Shown piece by piece: positions 1 through 9,945 of a stretch of DNA of 64,000 bases. The stretch is from Marinobacter sp. 1-4A (GTDB lineage: Bacteria; Pseudomonadota; Gammaproteobacteria; Pseudomonadales; Oleiphilaceae): positions 248,001-312,000 of the forward strand of contig NZ_VCGY01000001.1 in the NCBI RefSeq assembly GCF_016597725.1. Reading direction: 5' to 3'. The translations under genes were made by a program, and so were the position numbers. Each line of letters starts with the position of its first letter. Within the stretch, counting starts at the first letter, position 1. Below the pieces are notes generated by a model. It was not told where the DNA came from. It searched no databases and saw nothing but the letters and a program-made list of their open reading frames with translations.

Positions 1-2229
1 ATCGTCATCTTTAAGGCTAATGAACACATCACCACCCTTCTCAGACAAGCTGCCAAACAGAATCTGCTCAGCTAGAGGACGTTTAATCTTGTCCTGAATC
101 AGACGCGACATAGGACGGGCGCCCATCGTCACATCATACCCCTTGTCTGCAAGCCAAGACTTAACCTCATCATCCACATGCAGCACAACATGCTTCTCGT
201 CGAGCTGCGCTTGCAACTCTGTGAGGAATTTGTCCACTACATGAGTGATGGTTACCTTCTGCAGGTCACCAAACTGGATAATGCTATCCAAACGGTTACG
301 GAACTCCGGCGTGAAGGTTTTGCTGATAATTTCCATACCATCACTGCTGTGATCCTGCTCGCTAAAGCCCATCGAACGGCGAGCCATGCTTTCAGCTCCG
401 GCGTTGGTGGTCATCACGAGAATCACATGCCGGAAGTCGGCCTTGCGCCCATTGTTGTCAGTCAAAGTGCCGTGATCCATAACCTGCAACAGCAAGTTGA
501 AGACTTCCGGATGCGCCTTCTCGATTTCATCCAGCAACAGCACACAGTGTGGATGCTTGTTAACGGCTTCTGTTAACAGACCACCCTGATCGTAGCCCAC
601 ATAACCCGGGGGCGCGCCAATTAGACGGGAGACCGTATGACGCTCCATGTACTCGGACATATCGAATCGAACCAACTCAACACCGAGTGCCTTGGCAAGC
701 TGCTTGGTAACCTCTGTTTTACCAACACCCGTAGGCCCGGCAAACAGGAAGGAGCCATCCGGCTTTTCGGGTGACTTCAAACCCGCCCGCGCCAGCTTGA
801 TTGCCATTGTGAGGGATTCAATGGCCGGGTCTTGCCCGAATACCACCATCTTGAGATCCCGCTCCAAATTCCGCAGCAAGTCTTTATCGCTACTGGAAAC
901 GTTTTTAGGCGGAATACGGGCAATTTTCGCAACCACTTCCTCGATTTCCGGGACATCAACCGTTTTCAGACGCTTGTCCTCAGACATCAGCCGCTGCCTG
1001 GCTCCGGCCTCATCAATCACATCAATGGCTTTATCCGGGAGGTGGCGATCTGTAATGTAACGATCTGCCAATTCCGCAGCCACTCGCAAAGCCTGATCCG
1101 TATATTTCAGATCGTGGTGCTTTTCAAAGTTTGGCTTCAGCCCTTTGAGAATCTGGTAGGTATCCTCAACACTAGGCTCGTTCACATCAATCTTCTGGAA
1201 GCGACGGGCCAGCGCACTGTCCTTCTCGAAGATGCCGCGGAATTCCTGATAGGTGGTGGAACCGATGCAACGGATCTCACCGGAACCCAGCATTGGCTTG
1301 AGCAGATTGGACGCGTCCATCACGCCACCAGATGCGGACCCTGCACCGATGATGGTGTGGATCTCATCGATAAACAGAATCGCGTGCTTTTGTTTCTTCA
1401 ACTCCGCCAATAAGGCCTTCAAGCGCTTCTCGAAGTCGCCACGGTATTTGGTCCCTGCCAGCAAAGCGCCGAGATCCAATGAATACACTACGCCGTCGGC
1501 GATAATCTCTGGCACTTGGCCATCAACAATGCGTTTGGCCAGCCCTTCTGCAATGGCGGTTTTGCCTACACCGGCCTCACCCACAAGCAACGGGTTGTTT
1601 TTGCGGCGACGCACAAGAATCTGCACCACCCGCTCAACCTCGTGCTCACGCCCAATTAACGGATCAATGCGCCCTTGGCGGGCCTGTTCGTTTAGATTGG
1701 TTGCGTAGGTTTCCAGCGGCTTGGACTGCCCACCTTCTTCGCCAGCCTCCTCATGTGAGGCTTGCTCACTGCTATCTGGATCTTCAGCGCCTTGAACACG
1801 GGAGATCCCATGAGACACAAAGTTGACCACGTCAATCCGCGCGACGCTCTGTTTTTTGAGCACGTACACGGCCTGACTTTCCTGTTCACTGAAAATGGCA
1901 ACCAGAACGTTAGCGCCGGTTACCTCTTTCTTACCGGAGGATTGCACATGGAACACAGCGCGCTGTAGCACTCTCTGAAACCCAAGAGTGGGCTGAGTCT
2001 CGCGCTCATCATCGCTACCCGGAATCAAGGGTGTTGTGGAATCCACAAATTCGACCAGCTCATCGTGGAGCTGCTTGAGGTCTGCACCGCAGGCTTTGAG
2101 AACACCCACAGCAGACTCATTCTCAAGCAGAGCTAACAATAAATGCTCTACGGTCATGAACTCATGGCGCTTGTCGCGGGCACTTTTAAAGGCCGTATTC
2201 AGCGTAATTTCAAGATCTTTGCTCAGCAT
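1..2229 (-). CDS. clpA: ATP-dependent Clp protease ATP-binding subunit ClpA (3' end cut by window)
   Basis: AAA+ unfoldase that feeds substrates to the ClpP peptidase in the cytoplasm and works with ClpS on N-end-rule substrates. Translating the minus strand from the ATG at 2229 gives a typical ClpA N-domain (MLSKDLEITLNTAFKSAR), a first Walker A (GEAGVGKT, about residue 216) with Walker B FIDEIH, and a second Walker A (GPTGVGKT, about residue 496) with LLLDEIEKAHPEV. The frame stays open to base 1, giving 743 codons; E. coli ClpA has 758, so only the last few residues and the stop are missing. It lies 18 bp downstream of clpS, the usual clpS-clpA operon. No defect is visible. Confidence 0.97.
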   Translation of the reverse strand, partial: MLSKDLEITLNTAFKSARDKRHEFMTVEHLLLALLENESAVGVLKACGADLKQLHDELVEFVDSTTPLIPGSDDERETQPTLGFQRVLQRAVFHVQSSGKKEVTGANVLVAIFSEQESQAVYVLKKQSVARIDVVNFVSHGISRVQGAEDPDSSEQASHEEAGEEGGQSKPLETYATNLNEQARQGRIDPLIGREHEVERVVQILVRRRKNNPLLVGEAGVGKTAIAEGLAKRIVDGQVPEIIADGVVYSLDLGALLAGTKYRGDFEKRLKALLAELKKQKHAILFIDEIHTIIGAGSASGGVMDASNLLKPMLGSGEIRCIGSTTYQEFRGIFEKDSALARRFQKIDVNEPSVEDTYQILKGLKPNFEKHHDLKYTDQALRVAAELADRYITDRHLPDKAIDVIDEAGARQRLMSEDKRLKTVDVPEIEEVVAKIARIPPKNVSSSDKDLLRNLERDLKMVVFGQDPAIESLTMAIKLARAGLKSPEKPDGSFLFAGPTGVGKTEVTKQLAKALGVELVRFDMSEYMERHTVSRLIGAPPGYVGYDQGGLLTEAVNKHPHCVLLLDEIEKAHPEVFNLLLQVMDHGTLTDNNGRKADFRHVILVMTTNAGAESMARRSMGFSEQDHSSDGMEIISKTFTPEFRNRLDSIIQFGDLQKVTITHVVDKFLTELQAQLDEKHVVLHVDDEVKSWLADKGYDVTMGARPMSRLIQDKIKRPLAEQILFGSLSEKGGDVFISLKDDD

Positions 2230-2247
2230 GGGCCACCCCAACGTCTA

Positions 2248-2610
2248 TCAGTCTGCACATTCAATCTCGCAAAGGAGCGGATGTTCGCATTCCGAGGAAT
2301 ACTGGTTCACCTGTGCCGCCTTTGTTTCCGCGATGTCCCGGGTATACACCCCGCATACTGCCTTTCCCTGCGTATGGACGAGCAGCATCACCTGCGTCGC
2401 CTTTTCTTCATTCATACCGAAGAAGGTCATTAGCACATCCACAACAAAGTCCATGGGTGTGTAGTCGTCGTTAAGAAGCATCACCTTGTATTTAGCCGGA
2501 CGCTTCAGTGCAGGCTTTTCGGGAGCAACGCTGAGCTCATCGTGACGCCCTGGCAGTTCTTCCTCCCCCTGATTTAATACTAGTAGAGAATTTTCGATAG
2601 TCCGCATCAT
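2248..2610 (-). CDS. clpS: ClpS adaptor protein
   Basis: Adaptor that binds the ClpA N-domain and presents N-end-rule proteins for ClpAP degradation. The 120-residue product has a flexible, acidic N-terminus and then the core [20 protein letters not shown], with the ND and [15 protein letters not shown] elements typical of ClpS. Length is close to E. coli ClpS (106) with a slightly longer N-terminus. Two ATG codons are adjacent (2610 and 2607); GGTAAAGA just upstream fits the second one better. It is divergent from cspD, a common arrangement in gammaproteobacteria. Confidence 0.96.
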   Translation of the reverse strand: MMRTIENSLLVLNQGEEELPGRHDELSVAPEKPALKRPAKYKVMLLNDDYTPMDFVVDVLMTFFGMNEEKATQVMLLVHTQGKAVCGVYTRDIAETKAAQVNQYSSECEHPLLCEIECAD

Positions 2611-2921
2611 TCTTTACCGGTTATCGGTGCCTTTAATCAATGTGGTTGTCTGGACCCGGGTTTTCAAGTCAGATTCAAGCCCGAGCGTGAGGTATTTATC
2701 AATACGAACATGATACCGCTTCCGGACTGCGTTCAACCACACATTACCGCAATAGAAGCTATTGACTCGACCCCGGGTTTGGTCGACAGTTACCCAAGAG
2801 TGTTAAATAATGTAAACACACGTGCAGTTTGTGTAACAAAAACCGGTAGAAATACAGACTTTGCTGCCGGTTTTTGGAGCCAACAACAACAAGTGACAGT
2901 GAAAGAACAGGGGAGTTCATC
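2611..2921. other. clpS-cspD divergent intergenic region
   Basis: This 311-bp gap carries the control regions of two divergent genes. On the plus strand TTGGTC (2779-2784) and TTAAAT (2803-2808), spaced 18 bp, form a weak candidate sigma-70 promoter for cspD. A strong hairpin lies in the predicted leader (listed separately). A 6-bp inverted repeat TCGACC/GGTCGA surrounds CCGGGTTT near 2767-2786. No open reading frame here looks real. Confidence 0.5.
2838..2875 (+). promoter_or_regulatory. hairpin in the cspD leader
   Basis: AAAAACCGGTAG and CTGCCGGTTTTT form a 12-bp stem with one G-U pair and a 14-nt loop, ending 46 nt before the cspD start codon. The 3' arm ends in five T, so it resembles an intrinsic terminator placed inside the 5' untranslated region. 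It could act as an attenuator or an RNA-stability or temperature-responsive element. The fold is seen in the sequence; the role is inference. Confidence 0.45.
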
Positions 2922-3191
2922 ATGCCAAGAGGCAAAGTAAAATGGTTCAACAATGCCAAAGGGTACGGCTTCATTATTGAAGATGGCTGCAGTGACGACC
3001 TGTTTGCCCATTTTTCATCCGTCCAGATAGACGGGTATAAAACATTAAAGGCCGGCCAAACCGTCAGTTTTGAGAAAAAGCCGAGCGACAAGGGTGTGCA
3101 CGCCGTCAACATCGTACCGGACGAGCAAGCAGCCACCTCTAACGGGGCGTCGGATCATGCAGACTACTCACCCCGCGCTGCGAACGGCTAA
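2922..3191 (+). CDS. cspD: cold-shock-domain protein CspD
   Basis: Small single-stranded nucleic-acid-binding protein; in E. coli CspD is made in stationary phase and inhibits replication. The 89-residue product starts MPRGKVKWFNNAKGYGFI and has the RNP1 motif KGYGFI and RNP2-like DLFAHFSSV. The ATG at 2922 is chosen because AGGGGAG precedes it and because the cold-shock domain begins there; a longer reading frame upstream has no family support. A roughly 20-residue tail rich in Ala, Ser and Asn follows the domain. The clpS neighbourhood favours CspD over other Csp paralogues. Confidence 0.92.
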   Translation: MPRGKVKWFNNAKGYGFIIEDGCSDDLFAHFSSVQIDGYKTLKAGQTVSFEKKPSDKGVHAVNIVPDEQAATSNGASDHADYSPRAANG

Positions 3192-3215
3192 CCGACTGAC
3201 TCGACCATTTTGTTA

Positions 3216-3260
3216 TATAGTAGCCCTCTTGCTGAAGTAACGCTGGGGGGGCTATCTATA
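3216..3260 (+). terminator. imperfect hairpin downstream of cspD
   Basis: TATAGTAGCCC can pair with GGGCTATCTATA (one bulged base), leaving a loop of about 22 nt. It begins 24 bp after the cspD stop. There is no clear T-run, so it may be a weak terminator or a 3' stability hairpin for the cspD transcript. Confidence 0.3.
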
Positions 3261-3361
3261 TGCTGAGCGTTGAGCACGGGATCTATCCCGAGCTTTTCAA
3301 GCCTGCCTTTTCTACGTAATCTTCCCTGTGCTTTCAATTTCTCCGCGCTGGAACTGCCTCG

Positions 3362-4000
3362 ATGGCCGATCTTATTCTGTTCAACAAGCCCTTTCAGGTA
3401 CTCTGCCAGTTTACGGATGAACCCACTAAAGACGGGCAAAAGCGGCGCGCTACTCTAGCCGACTGGATTCGCATCCCGAACATCTACCCTGCCGGGCGGC
3501 TCGATTACGATTCCGAAGGTTTACTGCTATTGACCAGCGACGGGGGCCTGCAACATCGAATCGCATCTCCCGAACAAAAGATGCCTAAAACCTACTGGGT
3601 TCAGGTAGAAGGCGAGATTTCTGCAAGCGCAATAGACCAACTCGCCGCAGGCGTTACACTTAAAGACGGACGAACGCGGGCCGCTAAAGCCCGCGAAATG
3701 GATGAGCCAGAGCTCTGGCCCAGAGTGCCGCCCGTGCGCCAACGCAATACGGTACCCACCAGTTGGCTAGAGTTAACCATTACCGAAGGTCGCAACCGGC
3801 AGGTACGACGAATGACCGCTGCGGTTGGGTTTCCAACGTTGCGACTGATCCGCTATCGTATTGGCGACTGGTCGCTGGATGGGGTTGAGCCGGGCAAGTA
3901 CCGCAAAATACCCGTTAACTTGCCTACAACGCCAAAATCCGCGAAGCGCCCGATTCCGACTAAATCAGGCAAAACGCCAAGGAGACGACGAAGCTCATGA
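3362..4000 (+). CDS. rluE: 23S rRNA pseudouridine synthase, RluE type
   Basis: Member of the RsuA/RluB/E/F branch of pseudouridine synthases; RluE makes pseudouridine 2457 in 23S rRNA. The 212-residue protein has the catalytic motif YPAGRLDYDSEGLLLLT (the Asp after GRL is the nucleophile), the family LTITEGRNRQVRRM block and a basic Lys/Arg/Pro-rich tail. No S4 domain precedes the catalytic part, as expected for RluE. It is followed with a 4-bp ATGA overlap by nudJ, and the order rluE-nudJ-mnmA-hflD-purB matches the E. coli cluster, which supports the specific assignment. Confidence 0.9.
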   Translation: MADLILFNKPFQVLCQFTDEPTKDGQKRRATLADWIRIPNIYPAGRLDYDSEGLLLLTSDGGLQHRIASPEQKMPKTYWVQVEGEISASAIDQLAAGVTLKDGRTRAAKAREMDEPELWPRVPPVRQRNTVPTSWLELTITEGRNRQVRRMTAAVGFPTLRLIRYRIGDWSLDGVEPGKYRKIPVNLPTTPKSAKRPIPTKSGKTPRRRRSS

Positions 4001-4446
4001 CCTGGACGCCACACGCCACGGTAGCCGTGGTTGTAGAAGACTCCAACGGCCGCTTCCTGATGGTGGAAGAACGCAGCAGTGGAAAAGTTGTATTCAATCA
4101 GCCAGCCGGTCACGTGGAAGAAGACGAGGCGATTCTCGATGCCGTGCGCCGGGAAGCTTTGGAGGAAACCGGCTGGGAGGTCGAACCCAAGCATTTTCTT
4201 GGACTCTACACCTACAAAGCACCTGCAAACGGGGTAACCTATTATCGGTTCTGCTTTATCGGCAAAGCACGACAACAGGTTACTGACGAGCTCGACACAG
4301 GGATCATTGCAGCCCACTGGTTGCCACTGGAAGACATCCGACAGCTTGGCGACAAGCTTCGCAGCCCTCTGGTTATCAAATGCATAGAAGATTACCGAAA
4401 TGGCCGCTGCTATCCACTGGATGTGATCGCAGACTCGCAGACGTAA
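3997..4446 (+). CDS. nudJ: Nudix hydrolase, NudJ type
   Basis: Nudix pyrophosphatase; E. coli NudJ (YmfB) hydrolyses thiamin and nucleoside di- and triphosphates. The 149-residue product carries a complete Nudix box, GHVEEDE followed by REALEETGW, fitting GX5EX7REUXEEXGU, with the metal-binding Glu pair intact. Start overlaps the rluE stop by 4 bp, indicating translational coupling. Its position between rluE and mnmA is the E. coli location of nudJ; substrate specificity cannot be read from the sequence. Confidence 0.9.
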   Translation: MTWTPHATVAVVVEDSNGRFLMVEERSSGKVVFNQPAGHVEEDEAILDAVRREALEETGWEVEPKHFLGLYTYKAPANGVTYYRFCFIGKARQQVTDELDTGIIAAHWLPLEDIRQLGDKLRSPLVIKCIEDYRNGRCYPLDVIADSQT

Positions 4447-4497
4447 CCGGCACAAAATGTTAAACTCCCGCGCTTTGCACCGGTGCCAAGAGTTGTC

Positions 4498-5682
4498 ATG
4501 ACGAATCCATCATCCGAAGTTCGCTCCCCAGAGAAAACACGCGTTATCGTCGGCATGTCCGGCGGTGTTGATTCATCGGTGGCGGCCTGGTTGCTCAAAG
4601 ATCAGGGCTATCAGGTCGAAGGCCTGTTTATGAAGAACTGGGACGAGGATGACGGCACAGAGTACTGCACCGCCATGACCGACCTAGCAGACGCTCAAGC
4701 GGTGGCTGATGACATTGGAATAAAGCTTCATACCGCGAGCTTTGCCGCTGAATATTGGGATCGTGTTTTCGAACATTTCCTTTCCGAGTATCAGGCTGGC
4801 CGTACGCCCAACCCGGACATTCTTTGCAACAAAGAGGTCAAATTCCGGGCCTTTCTCGATTACGCCATTACACTGGGGGCCGACTACATTGCCACCGGGC
4901 ATTACACCCGCCAGCGACCGCTCGCGGATGGTTCAGGCAACGCATTGCTGCTGAAAGGTCTGGACGACAACAAGGATCAGAGTTACTTCCTCCATGCAGT
5001 GTCCGGTGAGCGCATTGCCCGTACACTCTTCCCTGTGGGCGAACTGGAAAAGCCCGAAGTTCGCCGGATTGCCGAGCAGCAAGGCTTCATCACCCATAAC
5101 AAGAAAGACTCCACCGGCATCTGCTTTATCGGCGAGCGTAAATTCAGCGATTTTCTGAAGCAGTATTTGCCCGCTCAACCGGGTGATATTGAAACCCCGG
5201 AAGGCAAAAAGATCGGTCGGCATCAGGGGCTTATGTACCACACGATAGGCCAGCGTCAGGGTCTCGGCATCGGAGGGCTCAGTGACTTTGGCGACGATCC
5301 TTGGTACGTCGCGGGCAAAGACCTGAAGCGAAACGTACTGACTGCCGTACAGGGTAAGCAGCACCCGCTTTTGTTCTCCCGTGGTTTAGTCTCAGACCCA
5401 ATCGACTGGGTTGCCGGGGAGCCTCCCTCCAAGTCCTTCCGTTGCAAAGCGAAAACCCGCTATCGCCAGCCAGATCAAGACTGCGAAGTGACTGTTATTG
5501 AGGGCGGCGTAAAAGTGGTATTTGACGACGCCCAAAGAGCCGTAACACCGGGGCAATCTGTGGTTTTCTACGATGGGGACATCTGCCTTGGTGGCGGAGT
5601 GATAACAGAAACCTGGCGCGATGGCGAAGCCCTTCCCGACCGCATTTCGCAGACTCAGTTAACGCAGGAATTACCGCAATGA
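4498..5682 (+). CDS. mnmA: tRNA-specific 2-thiouridylase MnmA
   Basis: ATP-dependent enzyme that installs the 2-thio group on the wobble uridine of tRNA Lys, Glu and Gln, taking sulfur from the Tus relay. The 394-residue protein has the PP-loop GMSGGVDSS (about residues 19-27), the first catalytic Cys in [12 protein letters not shown] (about 110) and the second in [12 protein letters not shown] (about 209), then the C-terminal barrel domains. A GTG at 4483 is in frame, but AAGAG five bases before the ATG at 4498 makes that the better start. hflD follows with an ATGA overlap. A TusA-like protein is encoded elsewhere in the window. Confidence 0.96.
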   Translation: MTNPSSEVRSPEKTRVIVGMSGGVDSSVAAWLLKDQGYQVEGLFMKNWDEDDGTEYCTAMTDLADAQAVADDIGIKLHTASFAAEYWDRVFEHFLSEYQAGRTPNPDILCNKEVKFRAFLDYAITLGADYIATGHYTRQRPLADGSGNALLLKGLDDNKDQSYFLHAVSGERIARTLFPVGELEKPEVRRIAEQQGFITHNKKDSTGICFIGERKFSDFLKQYLPAQPGDIETPEGKKIGRHQGLMYHTIGQRQGLGIGGLSDFGDDPWYVAGKDLKRNVLTAVQGKQHPLLFSRGLVSDPIDWVAGEPPSKSFRCKAKTRYRQPDQDCEVTVIEGGVKVVFDDAQRAVTPGQSVVFYDGDICLGGGVITETWRDGEALPDRISQTQLTQELPQ

Positions 5683-6323
5683 GCCGGTCGCTTCATGACC
5701 AAACCCTTGCACTGGCAGGCGTATTTCAAGCGGCCAATCTGGTTCAGCAGATTGCTAACAACGGCACCTGCAATCAAACCAGTTTGGAAACCTGCCTGCG
5801 CTCACTGTTTGCTACCGACCCTGCCAGCACTCTAGACGTCTATGGCGGTGAGCTTGCAGACGTACGCGAGGGCCTTGTTACACTTGCAACGGTCATGAGC
5901 GATCAAAAAAAGCAGCAGGACATTGAGGTGCTGCGCTACGTTCTCAACCTCATTCATCTTGAATCCAAGCTCAACCGGCACAGCGACATGCTGGAAGTCA
6001 TCGGTAGCCGCATAGAGCAGGCTCGCCACACAGCCAGCCACTTTGGCTATGTGCATCCAAATTTAATCAGCAATCTGGCCTCCATCTACACCGACACCAT
6101 CAGTACATTCAGCCTGCGTATTCAGGTAAGTGGCAACCCTTCACTACTCCAGCGCGACGAGAATGCTGCCAAAGTTCGAGCGCTTCTACTGGCAGGCATT
6201 CGGTCAGCCGTGCTCTGGAGGCAATCCGGTGGGCGTCGCTGGCAGTTGGTTTTGTCGCGCCGCAAGGTGATTGCGCATGCGCGAGAGCTTGCAGAGAAAG
6301 CAAACCGCTCATTCGATAGCTAA
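5679..6323 (+). CDS. hflD: HflD family protein
   Basis: Membrane-peripheral helical protein; in E. coli HflD is a high-frequency-lysogenization factor that binds the lambda CII protein, and its normal cell role is unclear. The 214-residue sequence is largely alpha-helical, with the family blocks [17 protein letters not shown] at the N-terminus, GHL-like [19 protein letters not shown] in the middle and [17 protein letters not shown] near the end. It overlaps mnmA by 4 bp and precedes purB, the conserved context. Confidence 0.93.
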   Translation: MSRSLHDQTLALAGVFQAANLVQQIANNGTCNQTSLETCLRSLFATDPASTLDVYGGELADVREGLVTLATVMSDQKKQQDIEVLRYVLNLIHLESKLNRHSDMLEVIGSRIEQARHTASHFGYVHPNLISNLASIYTDTISTFSLRIQVSGNPSLLQRDENAAKVRALLLAGIRSAVLWRQSGGRRWQLVLSRRKVIAHARELAEKANRSFDS

Positions 6324-6372
6324 GGTGTTGCCACTGATTCGCCAGCCGTGCTGGTGTATTATGGACATTCTT

Positions 6373-7798
<1,426 letters not shown>

Positions 7799-7814
7799 CT
7801 TGAGGAAGCATCCC

Positions 7815-8966
7815 ATGGACATGCTTGGCGGACGTTCACCTTCGGAATTTTTAAGGGACTACTGGCAGAAAAAGCCACTGGTCATCCGTCAGGCATTTCC
7901 CGGTTTCCAATGCCCCGTGGATGCCAACGAACTAGCAGGCCTTGCCTGCGAAGAAGGAGTGGAATCGCGCATCGTTATTGAAAACGATAACGGCAAGCCT
8001 TGGCAGCTGCACAACGGCCCCTTCCCGGAAGATCACTTCAGCAAGCTACCGGCGCAAGATTGGACACTGCTGGTTCAGGGACTGGATCACTGGGTCCCGG
8101 AAGTCGCCGATCTGCTTGAGCATTTTCGTTTTGTGCCCAACTGGCGCCTTGACGACATTATGGCCAGCTATGCACCCAAAGGGGGTAGCGTGGGGCCTCA
8201 CTACGATCAATACGATGTATTCCTGCTGCAAGCACAGGGACACCGGCGCTGGACCTTCGGCGGCCGCTGCGATCAAACCTCTCCCCGTGTAGAGGGCACA
8301 CCCCTGCGCATACTCAGCAGTTGGGAAGGTGAAGAAACCGTGACCCTAGAGCCAGGCGATATGCTGTATCTGCCCCCGGGAATTGGTCATCACGGGGTAG
8401 CCGAGGACGATTGCATTACCCTCTCGGTAGGTTTCCGTGCGCCGACTATTGACGATCTGCTTACCGGGTTCACAGACTTCCTGTGCAACCAACCGGGCGC
8501 CGACGAGCACATGAATGATCCGGATCTCCAGATTCAAGACAACCCGGGCACCATCGCACCCGCCGTGATTGACCGGTTACGAGCCGTTCTTTCAGAAAAG
8601 CTTGAGAACAAGCGCCAACTGGCTTTGTGGTTTGGCCAATACGCCACCGCACCGAAAAACATGGATGTAGTGGTGCCTGCCGAGGAGCCAGCTTCAGATG
8701 AAGACTTCGCCGAAGCGCTTCGAGCCGGAGAACAACTGCGATGGAACGAAGGCTCTCGTTTTGCGTACCATGAAGTAGGCGACGAAACCGCCTTGTTCGC
8801 AGACGGCGAGCAATTTCTGCTCAAGGGCGATGCTCGACCACTGGCACCGTTACTATGTGCGGGCTCACGCATCGATATGAGTGCGCTGGCGCAGTTTGCC
8901 GGAGACCCGGCCCTGCTCGGCCTGCTAACAAATCTTTATAATCAGGGTTCTGTGTATTTCGAGTGA
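7815..8966 (+). CDS. roxA: ribosomal protein uL16 arginine hydroxylase (RoxA/YcfD, JmjC type)
   Basis: Fe(II)/2-oxoglutarate oxygenase; E. coli YcfD (RoxA) hydroxylates an arginine of ribosomal protein L16. The 383-residue product has the cupin/JmjC metal motif HYDQYD (the HxD pair) with a distal His in PPGIGHHGV, the WRLDDIMASYAPKGGSVGPH substrate-site block, and a C-terminal dimer/winged-helix part. Start ATG at 7815 is preceded by TGAGGAAG. It sits 16 bp after purB and 4 bp before the acetyltransferase gene, so all three are probably co-transcribed. Confidence 0.92.
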   Translation: MDMLGGRSPSEFLRDYWQKKPLVIRQAFPGFQCPVDANELAGLACEEGVESRIVIENDNGKPWQLHNGPFPEDHFSKLPAQDWTLLVQGLDHWVPEVADLLEHFRFVPNWRLDDIMASYAPKGGSVGPHYDQYDVFLLQAQGHRRWTFGGRCDQTSPRVEGTPLRILSSWEGEETVTLEPGDMLYLPPGIGHHGVAEDDCITLSVGFRAPTIDDLLTGFTDFLCNQPGADEHMNDPDLQIQDNPGTIAPAVIDRLRAVLSEKLENKRQLALWFGQYATAPKNMDVVVPAEEPASDEDFAEALRAGEQLRWNEGSRFAYHEVGDETALFADGEQFLLKGDARPLAPLLCAGSRIDMSALAQFAGDPALLGLLTNLYNQGSVYFE

Positions 8967-8970
8967 TGCC

Positions 8971-9945
8971 ATGACCATCCGAATTCGCAAATACAGCTGG
9001 CAGCTCGCTCCGGCGCACATCCGGAGCATCCGCCAGAAGGTTTTTGTTGAAGAGCAAAAGGTGCCGCCTGAGCTTGAGTGGGACGATACCGACGAAATTG
9101 CCGATCATTTTCTTGCGGTGCTGCCCGACAATACGCCAGCTGGCGTCGCCCGGATGTTCTCGACGCTGAACGAAACCGGCCACATAGGGAGAATGGCCAT
9201 ACTGCCGGAATGTCGTGGTCGAGGTATTGGTGAGGCCTTGCTCCGGCACCTGATCATGGAATCGGCCGGGCAGTATCAAGAGCTGAAGCTCTCGGCACAA
9301 CAACACGCCATTGCGTTCTACCAACGCGCTGGCTTCCATGTTTGTTCCGAGCCTTACGACGATGCGGGCATACCTCATCTGGACATGCGCTGTTTTGCTC
9401 CAGCTCTTCTTGCTGCACAAACGCAGCCCCAATCCGGGCGGCCAACGCCACTTTTGCTTGGTGCAGATACAGAATCCTGGCTCTTCGATAGCGAAAGTCA
9501 TCTTATAGACCTATTGGATTCTATGGTGGGGCAAGCAAGTCAACGGCTGTGGCTGTATGACCGTATACTGGATCACGACCTTTACGATCGCCATAGATTC
9601 CGAGAGCTGGTTTCTGGCCTTGCGCGCCAGCACAGGCTTAGCGACATTCGGCTGTTAATCCACGATGACCAACCGCTTGTAAAGCGCCGCCATCAGTTGG
9701 TCGAATTAATGCGCAGGCTACCCAGTCGCATTGAGCTGAAACTGGTTAACAACGACTATCCCCACGAAGACCAGCCATTTATCCTCGCAGATCGCGAAGG
9801 CGTTATCTATCGGCACGATTTTACCCAGCCATCAGGGTTTGCGGGCTTCGCTGACAGCGGAAGGGTTAAGCTGCTATCCGACAATTTCCAGCGTATGTGG
9901 GACACAGGGCGCCACTCCCTTGAGCTACGCGAGCTACCGATTTAA
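8971..9945 (+). CDS. GNAT acetyltransferase fused to an uncharacterised C-terminal domain
   Basis: Residues 1-145 form an ElaA-like GNAT domain: VFVEEQKVPPELEWDD at the start, the acetyl-CoA loop CRGRGIGEALLRHL, then AIAFYQRAGF. Residues 150-324 are a second domain with LWLYDRILDHDLYD, LLIHDDQPLVKRRHQL and FADSGRVKLLSDNFQRMW, somewhat like half of a phospholipase-D fold but without a clear HKD motif. The protein is about twice the length of a lone GNAT. The gene starts 4 bp after roxA and its stop overlaps the convergent LysR gene by 3 bp. Substrate is unknown. Confidence 0.8.
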   Translation: MTIRIRKYSWQLAPAHIRSIRQKVFVEEQKVPPELEWDDTDEIADHFLAVLPDNTPAGVARMFSTLNETGHIGRMAILPECRGRGIGEALLRHLIMESAGQYQELKLSAQQHAIAFYQRAGFHVCSEPYDDAGIPHLDMRCFAPALLAAQTQPQSGRPTPLLLGADTESWLFDSESHLIDLLDSMVGQASQRLWLYDRILDHDLYDRHRFRELVSGLARQHRLSDIRLLIHDDQPLVKRRHQLVELMRRLPSRIELKLVNNDYPHEDQPFILADREGVIYRHDFTQPSGFAGFADSGRVKLLSDNFQRMWDTGRHSLELRELPI

